From assembly GCA_030831965.1 (NCBI GenBank), contig JAURJZ010000085.1, positions 1 through 64,000 on the forward strand: a stretch of DNA of 64,000 bases, written 5' to 3'. The position numbers and the translations under genes were made by a program. Positions 1-8,282 of the stretch are shown here, piece by piece. The notes beneath the pieces were generated by a model, which was not told the DNA's origin, made no database searches, and was given only the letters and a program-made list of their open reading frames with translations. This stretch comes from Verrucomicrobiota bacterium. Lineage in GTDB: Bacteria; Verrucomicrobiota; Verrucomicrobiia; Opitutales; UBA953. Position 1 is the first letter of the stretch. Each line of letters opens with the position of its first letter.

Positions 1-1
1 C

Positions 2-1717
2 CTAGCCTTCGGCGGGAATCCAGAACCTGAAGGTCGTGCCGCCCGGGCCGGTCGACTCCACCGCGATATCCCCGCGGTGCGCCCGCAGGATTCGCTTGAC
101 GATGGCGAGGCCGAGGCCGGTGCCATCCTCGCGGCCGGTGAAGAACGAGTCGAAAATCCGCGGCAGGATCTCGGACGGAATGCCGCCGCCCGTGTCCGTG
201 ACGCGCGCGGCGACCACCACCCCCGCCGGCCCGGGCTCGGGCCCCAGGGTGATGCGGATGGCGCCGCCCGCTGGCATCGCCTGAAGGGCGTTCATCAGCA
301 GGTTGAGCAGGACCTGCTGGAGCTGCCCGGGATCGCCCGAGACGCGCGGCAGGTGGTCCGGAGCCCCCACCTCGGCCGAGGCGCCGACTTGCTCGAGCTT
401 GAGCCGCATCATCAGGAGGGTCTGGCGGGCCAGCGCGGCGAGGTCGACCGGCCGGAAGGGTCCGGACTGGCTCCGGGCGAGGGAAAGGACGCGCGCGACG
501 ACGCCCTCCATGTGGGCGACCTTCTCGCGCATGACCTCGAGGTCCTCCCGGCGGGGGTCGCCGGCGGGCAACCCCTCGCCCAGGGTGTCGGTCAGGAGCC
601 GCATCACGGTGAGCGGGTTGCGGATCTCGTGGGCGATCTCGGCCGAGAGCATGCCGAGCGCGGTCAACCGCTCTCCCCGGCGGAGCTCGGCCTCGGCGGC
701 GAACGCCTTGGCGTAGAGACGGACGTTGCGGAGGGCGAGGGCGGCGTAGGACACCACCGTGCCCAGGACCCTCCGCTCGTCGTCCGAGAAACGACGGGGC
801 CCCTCGGCCACCCCGACCAGGACGGCGAAGGTCTCCTGCTCATGGGCGACGGGCATGAGGATGAGGGAGCTGGCGGCGACGTCCGGACGGAGGGACGAGA
901 AAAGCTGCTCCTCGCCCTTGCCGGCCGATGCCACCTCGACCGGGCGACCGCGGGCGGCGACCGTGCCGAGGGCCGTGTCGCCCGAGGAGAGGCGGGCGAC
1001 GAGGGTGGAGCCCCCCAGGTCGCCGTCCACGGCGACGCGAGCGAGCCCACCCTCCTCCAGCGTGTAGACCGCGACGGCCCGGAGGCCGAGCAGCGCCCGC
1101 GCGTGGCGAGCGAGATCGGCCGAGATGCGCGGCTCATCCCGGTCGCGGACCAGCTCCTGCCCGGCGCCGAGGATGGCCTCGAGCTGGCGGGTCTTCGACC
1201 GCAGCTGGCCGAGCATCCACAGCCTGCCCACGGCCTTGGCGGCCTCGGCGGTGACCAGGGTGAGGAGCTCCTCGTCCGCGGCGTCAAAGGCGGCGAGTCG
1301 GTCGGAGTCGCAGTTCACCACGCCGACGACCTGGCCGAGGATCTGCATCGGCACGGCCAGCTCGGACCTGACCTCCGGGCGCAGCATCCGGTACCGGGGC
1401 TCGGCCCGGACATCGCTGACGCGGAGGGGGCGGGCGTGCACCGCCACCCATCCGGTGATCCCCTGCCCCATCCGGAGGCGGGAGGAGGCGGCGTCGCCGA
1501 GACCCTTGCTGACCTCGATGCGGAGCGTGCCGGTGGCGGGGTCGATGAGGGCGATCGACGCGCTCGAGGCGCGGAGCGTGGCCACCACCTCGTCCATGAT
1601 GTGGCGCAGCGCCTCGGCGGGATCCTCGGTGGAGTTGACCTTGGCGCTGATCCGCGCGAGGCATCCCAGCGCGCGCCGGTCGCCGTCGCCGCCGGGCGCC
1701 TTGCCCGACGCTGCCAT
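2..1717 (-). CDS. GAF-domain sensor histidine kinase
   Basis: This is a predicted cytoplasmic two-component sensor kinase of 571 aa with no membrane segment. Two GAF-like sensory regions lie at about residues 20-165 and 190-330. A HisKA dimerisation helix follows, with the phospho-acceptor His363 in the motif IAHEIRNPL, and then an HATPase domain with an N box (QVLLNLLMNALQA, about 468-480), a G1 box (DTGGGI, 508-513) and a G2 box (GTGLGLAIV, 532-540). I chose the ATG at 1717 because its first base is the last base of the cysE stop codon (TGATG), so the two genes are probably translationally coupled; a longer reading frame upstream lies inside cysE in another frame. No response regulator is adjacent. 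The bound ligand or signal cannot be read from the sequence. Confidence 0.9.
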   Translation of the reverse strand: MAASGKAPGGDGDRRALGCLARISAKVNSTEDPAEALRHIMDEVVATLRASSASIALIDPATGTLRIEVSKGLGDAASSRLRMGQGITGWVAVHARPLRVSDVRAEPRYRMLRPEVRSELAVPMQILGQVVGVVNCDSDRLAAFDAADEELLTLVTAEAAKAVGRLWMLGQLRSKTRQLEAILGAGQELVRDRDEPRISADLARHARALLGLRAVAVYTLEEGGLARVAVDGDLGGSTLVARLSSGDTALGTVAARGRPVEVASAGKGEEQLFSSLRPDVAASSLILMPVAHEQETFAVLVGVAEGPRRFSDDERRVLGTVVSYAALALRNVRLYAKAFAAEAELRRGERLTALGMLSAEIAHEIRNPLTVMRLLTDTLGEGLPAGDPRREDLEVMREKVAHMEGVVARVLSLARSQSGPFRPVDLAALARQTLLMMRLKLEQVGASAEVGAPDHLPRVSGDPGQLQQVLLNLLMNALQAMPAGGAIRITLGPEPGPAGVVVAARVTDTGGGIPSEILPRIFDSFFTGREDGTGLGLAIVKRILRAHRGDIAVESTGPGGTTFRFWIPAEG

Positions 1718-2520
1718 CAGATGGTGTGGTCCATGTCGAGCGCCGGGGCGTCCTGCCGCGACTGGCCGACGACAACCGCGGGCACGCCGGCCGCGGTGGC
1801 GTGCGCGGGGACGTCGGTCAGGACCACGGAGCCGGCGCCGATCTTGGCCCCGACGCCGACCACGATGTTGCCGAGGATCTTGGCGCCGGCCCCGACGAGC
1901 ACGCCCGAGCGGATCTTCGGGTGACGGTCGCCCCGCGTCTTGCCGGTGCCGCCGAGGGTCACCTCGTGGAGGAAGGAGACGTTGTCGTCGACCACGGCGG
2001 TCTCGCCGGCGACGAAGCCGGTGGCGTGGTCGAGGAGGATGCCGGTGCCGAAGGTGGCCGCCGGATGGATGTCGACCCCGAGGGCGGCGGAGGCGAGGGA
2101 CTGGATGTGGAAGGCCATCTCCCGGCGCCCCGCCTTCCACAGGCTGTGGGCGAGGCGGTGGCAGGTGATGGCATGGAATCCCTTGAACCAGAGAAAGGGC
2201 ATGAGCGCGTGCTCCGCGGCCGGGTCCCGCTCAAGGATGGCCCGGATGTCGCCCCTGGCCTGCTGGGCGACCTGGGAGTCCCGGGCGAGGACCTCGTCGA
2301 AGACCCGCGCCAGCGCCCCGGCCTCGGACGGGGAGTCCGCCAGCCGCTCGGCCACACGGCGGGCGAGCCCCTCGCCGAAATCCCTGCGCCCCAGCACGTA
2401 GCGCTCGAGGAGGGGGAGAAGCACGGGCTCGGCCTGGGCCGCCGCGACGGCCCTTTCCCGCAGCTCCATCCAGAGGGATGCCTCGGTTGCCGTCACCACG
2501 GAGGGGGGCTGGTTTTTCAT
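1717..2520 (-). CDS. cysE: Serine O-acetyltransferase (CysE)
   Basis: The enzyme acetylates L-serine to O-acetylserine, the first step of cysteine synthesis. At 267 aa it is about the usual length for the family: a helical N-terminal half, then a left-handed beta-helix of hexapeptide repeats from about residue 145 to 245. Family motifs include DIHPAATFG, the catalytic-loop stretch GILLDHATGFVAGE, and VTLGGTGK. The protein ends in MDHTI. A C-terminal Ile is known to dock into the active site of CysK in the cysteine synthase complex, and a cysK gene lies at 42577-43554. The gene is divergent from the redoxin gene and overlaps the downstream sensor kinase by one base, so the kinase may sense something tied to sulfur or serine status; that link is inference. 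Confidence 0.95.
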   Translation of the reverse strand: MKNQPPSVVTATEASLWMELRERAVAAAQAEPVLLPLLERYVLGRRDFGEGLARRVAERLADSPSEAGALARVFDEVLARDSQVAQQARGDIRAILERDPAAEHALMPFLWFKGFHAITCHRLAHSLWKAGRREMAFHIQSLASAALGVDIHPAATFGTGILLDHATGFVAGETAVVDDNVSFLHEVTLGGTGKTRGDRHPKIRSGVLVGAGAKILGNIVVGVGAKIGAGSVVLTDVPAHATAAGVPAVVVGQSRQDAPALDMDHTI

Positions 2521-2541
2521 GGGGGTGGTGCATGAAACCTA

Positions 2542-2576
2542 TTTCCCGTTTCGGGTGTCAACGCAAGTGCACACCC
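2542..2576 (+). promoter_or_regulatory. Putative promoter of redoxin gene
   Basis: A TTTCCC box at 2542-2547 ends 29 nt before the ATG. This is the spacing expected if transcription starts at or next to the start codon. No clear -10 hexamer is visible, so the call is tentative. Confidence 0.3.
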
Positions 2577-3143
2577 ATGAGACTCCCCACCCTGCTCCTG
2601 ACCCTCCTCGCCCCCCTGGTCGCCCTCGCCGAGGCCCAGTTGGGACAGCCCGCGCCCGACTTCACCCTGCAGACCGTCGCCGGCGCGACGGTCAAGCTCG
2701 CCGACCTGAAGGGGAAGCCCGTCGTGCTCGAGTTCTTCAATCCCGGCTGCCCCTACGTCGTCAAGTTCTACAAACCCGGGGCGATGCAGGCCTCGCAGGC
2801 CAAGGCGGCCGAGCTCGGCGCCACCTGGATCCTCGTCTCCGTCAACGGCAAGGCCGACGCGCTCGCCAAGACCGCCGCCGAGTGGAAGATTACCGCCCCC
2901 ATTGGGCTCGACAGCGGCTCGGTGGGCAAGGCCTACGGCGCCAAGACGACCCCCCACTGCTTCGTCATCGATGCGTCCGGCAACCTCGTCTACAAGGGCG
3001 CCATCGACAGCATCGCCTCGACCAAGTCCGACGACATCGAGAAGGCCGAGAACCACGTCCTCGCCGCCCTCGCCGACCTCAAGGCCGGTCGCCCTGTCGC
3101 CAAGCCGAGCTCCAAGCCCTACGGCTGCGGGGTGAAGTACTGA
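2577..3143 (+). CDS. Exported redoxin / thioredoxin-family protein
   Basis: This is a predicted periplasmic AhpC/TSA-Redoxin fold protein of 188 aa. A signal peptide of about 20 residues (hydrophobic LLLTLLAPLVALA) precedes the typical start of the fold, GQPAPDF. The redox motif is FFNPGCPYV with a single Cys58, not a CxxC pair. A second cysteine is close to the end in the motif PYGCGVKY, a tail seen in this redoxin subgroup. I chose the ATG at 2577 because it gives a clean signal peptide; the longer frame would start inside cysE. A strong terminator follows directly. Thiol peroxidase or reductase activity is likely but the substrate is unknown. Confidence 0.85.
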   Translation: MRLPTLLLTLLAPLVALAEAQLGQPAPDFTLQTVAGATVKLADLKGKPVVLEFFNPGCPYVVKFYKPGAMQASQAKAAELGATWILVSVNGKADALAKTAAEWKITAPIGLDSGSVGKAYGAKTTPHCFVIDASGNLVYKGAIDSIASTKSDDIEKAENHVLAALADLKAGRPVAKPSSKPYGCGVKY

Positions 3144-3164
3144 GACGCGCGGCCGAGCCTGCCC

Positions 3165-3192
3165 GGGGCGGCCGTCGGCCGCCCCTTTTTTT
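3165..3192 (+). terminator. Intrinsic terminator after redoxin gene
   Basis: A perfect 9-bp GC stem (3165-3173 with 3177-3185) and a 3-nt loop are followed by seven T residues at 3186-3192. It ends the redoxin transcript. Confidence 0.9.
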
Positions 3193-3200
3193 GCCCTCGC

Positions 3201-5282
3201 TCAATAGCCGCAGCCGGGCGCCCTGCCCTCGGCCGACTCGGCGGCCAGCCTGCGCCAGGCGGGATCGCCCCTGACGCCCGCCTCGCGGATGTCGAAGGAG
3301 CGAAAGCCGAGCGCAAGGGCCGGGGAGTCCTCCCTCAGCCTGAAGTCGCCCGCGGCCGCGTCGACGAACCGGGGGTCGCCGACCTTGCCACCGGGGTCGC
3401 GCCCGGCCAGCCACTCGGCGGCGGGACGCCCGAGAACCCGGGCCTCGTCGCCCTCCGCGAAGAGCAGGTTGCCGCTGGCACGGTAGACGAGCTTGTCCCA
3501 GGAGGGGCCGCCGAGGGCCCGGGAGCCCTTCTCCCAAACGAGTATGTTGCGCTCGAGCAGGAAGGACTCGTGAGGCTCGGGCCGGTAGCTGCACTCGACC
3601 TGCTGGGAGCCGTTGCGGTGGAAAATGTTGTTCCGCAGGATGTTCTCGCGACCGTAATGCTGGAAAAACCCCGCGGCCTTGGCGTGGCGCACGACGTTCT
3701 CCTCGAAAAGGATGCCCGTGCTCCCCTCGTCGGCGTAAAGACCCCAGCCGAGGGCGGCGCGGGAGACGACATGGTGGATGTGGTTGCGGCGGATGACCGT
3801 GCCGGGCGAGACGCCCAGCGTGTAGATGCCGCCCAGGTCGTTCATCAGGCGGCTGAGCCCGACATGGTGGATGTGATTGGACTCGATCCGGTTGCGGACC
3901 GAGAGGCTCTCGTGGTAGCCCCAAGCCCAGCCGACGCTGATGCCGGTGTAGTGCAGGTCCGCGATCTCATTGTGGGCCACCAGGTTGTCGGCGGCATGGC
4001 AGATGAGGATTCCGGCCGCCTCCGGATTGACGCGCCCGGCCTGGGTCACGATGCAGTCGGAGATCTCGTTGCGACGGGGATGCCAGCTTCGGGTCTCGGG
4101 GCTGATCTGGCTGAAGGGACCGGCGCCGACCTGCACGCCGCCCCCGCCGAGGTCGCTCATCCTCGTCCGCGTGACGCGCACCTCCTCGCAGCCCAGCCCG
4201 AGCCAGAAGGCCCAAAGACCGGTGTGGGCGACGGCGCAGCGGTCGAACCGCACGCGCGAGGCCGCCTCGACCTCGACGACCGCGCCCATGGAGTAGGCGG
4301 CTTGGCCGGCTTGCAGGGCGCGCTCGTCCCATCCGCCCCCGGCATGGCGGAAGGTGATTCCCTCGAACGCGAGGTTCTCGACCCTGCGCCCGGAGGCGAG
4401 GTCGCCGCGAACCCGGAGCAGCCGATCCGTCACGGGAACCACCGCGACGACCTTGCCTGGGTCCTGGCCGGGAAGGGGGCGGTAGCGCAGCTTGCCGAGC
4501 CGGCTGAGGTGCCACTCGCCAGGCGTGTCGAGACCCGACGCCACTCCCTCGAGGATGAAGGGCTGACCGGCCTTCCACGGGTTGCCCGACATCACGGATT
4601 TGCCGCGCATGCGGGCCACCCCGGCGGCGGCGTCGAATCCGACCAGCCGACGGCGCGAGACCGCCCATGAGTGGATGACGGTCAGCCGCGCCTCGGCGAG
4701 GTCCTCCACCCCGAGCCGGGAAAGCAGCTCGGCCTCCGGAGCCGGAAGACGGAGGGCCTGCTCGCGCCAGGGCTTTCTCCAGGATGCCCCGTCGGGCGGC
4801 GCGACCTCGGACTCCGACGGCGGGCCCGGGAGCAAACCCCACTCGCCGTCAGGCTCGCGCGCGGGAATCGCCCGTCGGCCGTCGACCCAAAGCGCGTCGG
4901 CCCCGCCGACCGCATCGAGCCCCGTCTCCCAGTCGCCGCCCGGAACCGTCTTCCAGCCGGAGACGACCTTGCCGCCGTCCAGGATCGCCGGTCCGCCCGA
5001 GGATCGGTAGGTGACCGGGGCGTCAGCCGTGCCTCCGTCCTCGGGCGAGAACTCGACGGCCTTGGAGAGAGGGTAGACACCCGCGGCTAGTTGGACGACG
5101 AAGGGGCCCTTGGCGCCCCCGCTCCTCAGCTCCCGCAGGCGAGCACGGGCGCCGTCCACGGTCGCAAGCGGCGCCTGGAGCGTGCCCGACGATCGGTCCG
5201 ATCCGCCCGGGGAGACGTGCAGGATCGTCTCAGCCCCGACCGGGGAGGAGACCATGAGCAGAAAGGCGGCGGCGCGGAGCAT
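3201..5282 (-). CDS. Exported right-handed beta-helix protein (possible GH141-like)
   Basis: This is a secreted or periplasmic protein of 693 aa with a signal peptide of about 17 residues. The N-terminal motif (ILHVSPGGSDRSSGTLQAP) is the classic opening of secreted parallel beta-helix carbohydrate enzymes. From about residue 280 to 620 there are repeated Asn- and His-rich beta-helix turns, for example FDRCAVAHTG, NRIESNHIHHVG, IRRNHIHHVV and ILRNNIFHRNGS. The arrangement resembles GH141-type glycosidases and related polysaccharide-active proteins; catalytic residues cannot be assigned from sequence alone. It lies just downstream of the GH5 gene on the same strand (45-bp gap), which supports a role in polysaccharide breakdown. 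A TAGGGT box lies five bases ahead of the ATG. Confidence 0.8.
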   Translation of the reverse strand: MLRAAAFLLMVSSPVGAETILHVSPGGSDRSSGTLQAPLATVDGARARLRELRSGGAKGPFVVQLAAGVYPLSKAVEFSPEDGGTADAPVTYRSSGGPAILDGGKVVSGWKTVPGGDWETGLDAVGGADALWVDGRRAIPAREPDGEWGLLPGPPSESEVAPPDGASWRKPWREQALRLPAPEAELLSRLGVEDLAEARLTVIHSWAVSRRRLVGFDAAAGVARMRGKSVMSGNPWKAGQPFILEGVASGLDTPGEWHLSRLGKLRYRPLPGQDPGKVVAVVPVTDRLLRVRGDLASGRRVENLAFEGITFRHAGGGWDERALQAGQAAYSMGAVVEVEAASRVRFDRCAVAHTGLWAFWLGLGCEEVRVTRTRMSDLGGGGVQVGAGPFSQISPETRSWHPRRNEISDCIVTQAGRVNPEAAGILICHAADNLVAHNEIADLHYTGISVGWAWGYHESLSVRNRIESNHIHHVGLSRLMNDLGGIYTLGVSPGTVIRRNHIHHVVSRAALGWGLYADEGSTGILFEENVVRHAKAAGFFQHYGRENILRNNIFHRNGSQQVECSYRPEPHESFLLERNILVWEKGSRALGGPSWDKLVYRASGNLLFAEGDEARVLGRPAAEWLAGRDPGGKVGDPRFVDAAAGDFRLREDSPALALGFRSFDIREAGVRGDPAWRRLAAESAEGRAPGCGY

Positions 5283-5317
5283 GGCCCACCCTAGTCGCGG
5301 CGGGGCCCTCGCTAGAA
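5283..5317 (-). promoter_or_regulatory. Putative promoter of beta-helix gene
   Basis: On the minus strand TAGGGT (5293-5288) ends 5 nt before the ATG, with TTCTAG about 18 nt further upstream. If TAGGGT is the -10 box, the transcript would start at the ATG and be leaderless. Confidence 0.4.
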
Positions 5318-5327
5318 GCCGAAAGCC

Positions 5328-6341
5328 TCAGCGCGGGCGATCCTCGGGAATGAGCGCACGGAGGATAGGCTCGCGCCAGACCCGGGCGGAGGGATCCCAT
5401 GCCCCGAATCCGGCCTGGTATTCCCAGTAGGCCCAGGCGAATCCCCTCCGCTCGGCCTCCCGGGCGACAAAGGCGGTCCAACGCCCGCGGCAGGCCGGAT
5501 CGGCATGCTTGCCGTAGGTGCCGAACTCACCCAGGAACACCGGCCGCCCGGTGGCGCGCGACCATGCCGCGGCCTTGTCCAGGATCTCGGCGACATGGGC
5601 CCGCTCGGCCGGGGAGCCCTCCCACCTGTTGCCAATCCACCCGGAGGTGTCCGAGTGCTTGATCCATGCGGCTCCCTGGTGGGTGAACGAGAACGGCGCG
5701 TAGAGATGGAAGTGCCCGATGAGGTGGCGGTCATCCTCCGGCAGGCGGAGGCCGCCCAGGGAATGGGCCTGGCTCCAGTCGACCCCGCCCACATGCACGG
5801 CGCGGGTCGGGTGGAGGCGGCGAATCTCGGCCAGGGCGAGCCGCAGCGTCTCGTTCCAGACCTTGGCCGTGTGGCCGCCGTGCGGCTCGTTGTACACCTC
5901 GAGTTGCAGCTCCCCGGGAAAGCCGCGGAAACGCTCGGCGATCTGCCGCCAGATGGCGAGGAAACGGGGGCGGTGGGCGACCGGCTCGGCGTCGAGCTCC
6001 TCGTAGTGATGCACATTGAGGACGACGGCCAATCCGGCGCCGAGGGCGTCCCTCACCACCTGCTCCACGCGCCCGGCGAAGGCGGGGTCGAGGGCGAAGG
6101 GGGGCTCCTTGCCGGCGTGGGCGGACCAGCGCACGGGAATCCTCACGCTGTCGAACCCGGCCTTGCGGATGTTGGCGAAGTCGCCCTCGCGGATGCGGAT
6201 TCCCCAGGCCCCCTCCCGCGGCGCCTCGAGGCAATTGCCCATGTTGATGCCGCGCCCTAGCCGGCGCAGCTGGGCATGCGCATCCTCCGCCGGGGCCAGC
6301 GCGGCGGCGAGCACGAGGAGGAGCGGGAGGATTCGGCCCAT
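5328..6341 (-). CDS. Glycoside hydrolase family 5 (cellulase-type) enzyme
   Basis: This is an exported beta-glycanase of 337 aa with a signal peptide ending near residue 23 (AHA). GH5 landmarks are present in order: GRGINMGNCLEAP at about 29-41, VRIPVRW at 66-72, the acid/base Glu152 in VYNEP, and the nucleophile Glu272 in FLGEFG. The domain is single, with no visible carbohydrate-binding module. Endoglucanase-like action on a beta-1,4-glucan or mannan is likely; the exact substrate cannot be decided from sequence. It is followed on the same strand by the beta-helix gene, making a two-gene polysaccharide-degradation pair, and its start lies 8 bp beyond the thrS stop on the same strand. Confidence 0.9.
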   Translation of the reverse strand: MGRILPLLLVLAAALAPAEDAHAQLRRLGRGINMGNCLEAPREGAWGIRIREGDFANIRKAGFDSVRIPVRWSAHAGKEPPFALDPAFAGRVEQVVRDALGAGLAVVLNVHHYEELDAEPVAHRPRFLAIWRQIAERFRGFPGELQLEVYNEPHGGHTAKVWNETLRLALAEIRRLHPTRAVHVGGVDWSQAHSLGGLRLPEDDRHLIGHFHLYAPFSFTHQGAAWIKHSDTSGWIGNRWEGSPAERAHVAEILDKAAAWSRATGRPVFLGEFGTYGKHADPACRGRWTAFVAREAERRGFAWAYWEYQAGFGAWDPSARVWREPILRALIPEDRPR

Positions 6342-6348
6342 GGGATCC

Positions 6349-8220
6349 TCAGGCTCGCGGCGCCGCCGGGGCGGCGGGAGCGGGGACGCGGAGGCGGCGC
6401 TCCCTCACCTCCGTCAGCACCCTGGCGAGGAAGTCGTCCAGGGGCATGGTGCCGTCCATCGACCGGTCGGCCCGCGAGCGGACCGAGACGAGGCCGGCCT
6501 CGACCTCCTTGGCGCCGAGGACGAGCATGTGGGCGACGCGCTCGACCTCGCCGCGGCGGATCTTGGCGCCGAGCTTGTCGCTGGCCTCGTCGAGGGTCGC
6601 CCGCAGGCCCGCGGCGCGGAGCCGGGCCACGACGTCGCGCCCCTGGGGCAGGAGGTCGTCGTTGAGCGTGAGCACGCGCACCTGCTCGGGCGCGAGCCAG
6701 GTCGGGAAATCGCCCGCGAAATGCTCGATGAGGATGCCGACGAAGCGCTCCATCGACCCGAACGGCGCCCGGTGGATCATCACGGGGCGATGGGGTTTGT
6801 TGTCGGGCCCGGTGTAGCTGAGGTCGAAGCGCTCGGGAAGGTTGAAGTCGACCTGCACGGTGCCCAGCTGCCACTCGCGGCCGATGACGTCGCGCACGAC
6901 GAAGTCGATCTTCGGGCCGTAGAACGCGGCCTCGCCGGCCTCCTCGCTGAAGGGGACCCCGAGCGTGGCGGCGGCGGCGCGGCAGGCCGCCTCGGCCTTG
7001 TCCCAGTTCTCCTTGCTCCCGGTGTACTTTGCCGAGTCGGGCGCGCGCAGCCCGACGCGGACGCGGTAGTCGTCAAGCCCGAGGGTGCGAAGCACGACCT
7101 TGACCAGCTCGAGGCACCCGAGGACCTCCTGGCCGACCTGGTCCTCGGTGCAGAAGAGGTGGCCGTCGTCCTGGGTGAAGCCCCGGACCCGGGTCATGCC
7201 GCTGAGCTCGCCCGACTGCTCCCAGCGGTAGACGGTGCCGAACTCGGCCAGCCGAACGGGCAGGTCGCGGTAGGAGTGCGGCTGGGAGGCGAAGATCCGG
7301 ATATGGTGGGGGCAGTTCATCGGCTTCAGCAGGAAGCCTTGGACGGCGCCCGACTCGAGCCGGTTGGTCAGCTCGCCGCACCCGCAGCCCTCCTTGGCGA
7401 GCAGCTCCATCGCCTCGCGCTCAACCAGCGGGGGGAACTGGGCGTCCTTGTAGTAGGGGAAGTGGCCCGAGGTGCGATAAAGGTCGAGGTTGCCGATGTG
7501 GGGGGTGAAGACCTGCTGGTAGCCGGTGGCGAACAGGCGATCGGAGATGAAGGTCTGGAGCTCCTGGCGGACGACCGCGCCGTTGGGCGTCCAGAGCACA
7601 AGCCCCTGCCCCACCTTCTCGTCGATGTGGAAGAGCCGCAGGTCGCGGCCGAGCTTGCGGTGGTCGCGCTTCCGGGCCTCCTCGATGCGGGCGAGGTGCT
7701 GCTCCAGCTCCTCCTTTGTGGCGAAGGCCGTGCCGTAGATGCGCTGAAGCTGCTTGTTGCGCTCGTCGCCGCGGTGGAAGGCGCCCGCAAGGGAGAGGAG
7801 CTTGAAGGCCTTGACCTGGGCGGTGTAGCGGACGTGGGTGCCGGCGCAGAGGTCGGCGAACTCGCCGTTTTGGTAGAAGCTGATGGCCTCGCCCTCGGGG
7901 ATGTCGGCCAGGCGCCCGAGCTTGTAGCGCTCCTGCCCACGCTCGCGGATGAGCGCCTCGGCCTCCGCGCGGGTCATCTCCCTGCGCTCAAAGCGCTGGT
8001 TCTCCTTGGTGATCTTGCGCATCTCGTCCTCGATGCGGGCGAGGTCCTCGGCGGTGAAGGGATGGTCGAGGTCGAAGTCGTAGTAGAAACCGGCGTCGGT
8101 GGGCGGGCCGATGTCGAGCTTGGCCTCCGGGAAGAGGCGGAGCACGGCGGCGCCCAGCATGTGGGCGGCGGAATGCCGGATCTCCTGGAGGGGCGTCATC
8201 TGGGGGCGGCTGGACTGCAT
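6349..8220 (-). CDS. thrS: Threonyl-tRNA synthetase lacking a TGS domain
   Basis: The enzyme charges tRNA-Thr. The 623-aa product starts almost at the N2 editing domain (HSAAHMLG, with His16 and His20 of the editing site) and has no N-terminal TGS domain. The class II catalytic core follows, with zinc ligands in MNCPHH, QDDGH and MIHRA, and a C-terminal anticodon-binding domain. I chose the ATG at 8220 because a good Shine-Dalgarno (AAGGGGG) lies 8 nt upstream; a further 22 in-frame codons upstream do not encode a TGS domain. A short insertion before MNCPHH contains CGCG. The gene shares its direction with the upstream SIMPL gene and the downstream GH5 gene. Confidence 0.97.
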   Translation of the reverse strand: MQSSRPQMTPLQEIRHSAAHMLGAAVLRLFPEAKLDIGPPTDAGFYYDFDLDHPFTAEDLARIEDEMRKITKENQRFERREMTRAEAEALIRERGQERYKLGRLADIPEGEAISFYQNGEFADLCAGTHVRYTAQVKAFKLLSLAGAFHRGDERNKQLQRIYGTAFATKEELEQHLARIEEARKRDHRKLGRDLRLFHIDEKVGQGLVLWTPNGAVVRQELQTFISDRLFATGYQQVFTPHIGNLDLYRTSGHFPYYKDAQFPPLVEREAMELLAKEGCGCGELTNRLESGAVQGFLLKPMNCPHHIRIFASQPHSYRDLPVRLAEFGTVYRWEQSGELSGMTRVRGFTQDDGHLFCTEDQVGQEVLGCLELVKVVLRTLGLDDYRVRVGLRAPDSAKYTGSKENWDKAEAACRAAAATLGVPFSEEAGEAAFYGPKIDFVVRDVIGREWQLGTVQVDFNLPERFDLSYTGPDNKPHRPVMIHRAPFGSMERFVGILIEHFAGDFPTWLAPEQVRVLTLNDDLLPQGRDVVARLRAAGLRATLDEASDKLGAKIRRGEVERVAHMLVLGAKEVEAGLVSVRSRADRSMDGTMPLDDFLARVLTEVRERRLRVPAPAAPAAPRA

Positions 8221-8228
8221 GGCGAGAA

Positions 8229-8235
8229 CCCCCTT
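8229..8235 (-). promoter_or_regulatory. Shine-Dalgarno site of thrS
   Basis: AAGGGGG lies 8 nt before the ATG at 8220. It is one of the few clear ribosome-binding sites in the window and decides the start of thrS. Confidence 0.7.
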
Positions 8236-8282
8236 GCTAGGGGTCGGCGAAGGCAGGGCAAGGTCGGACCTCGCCCCGCGGG

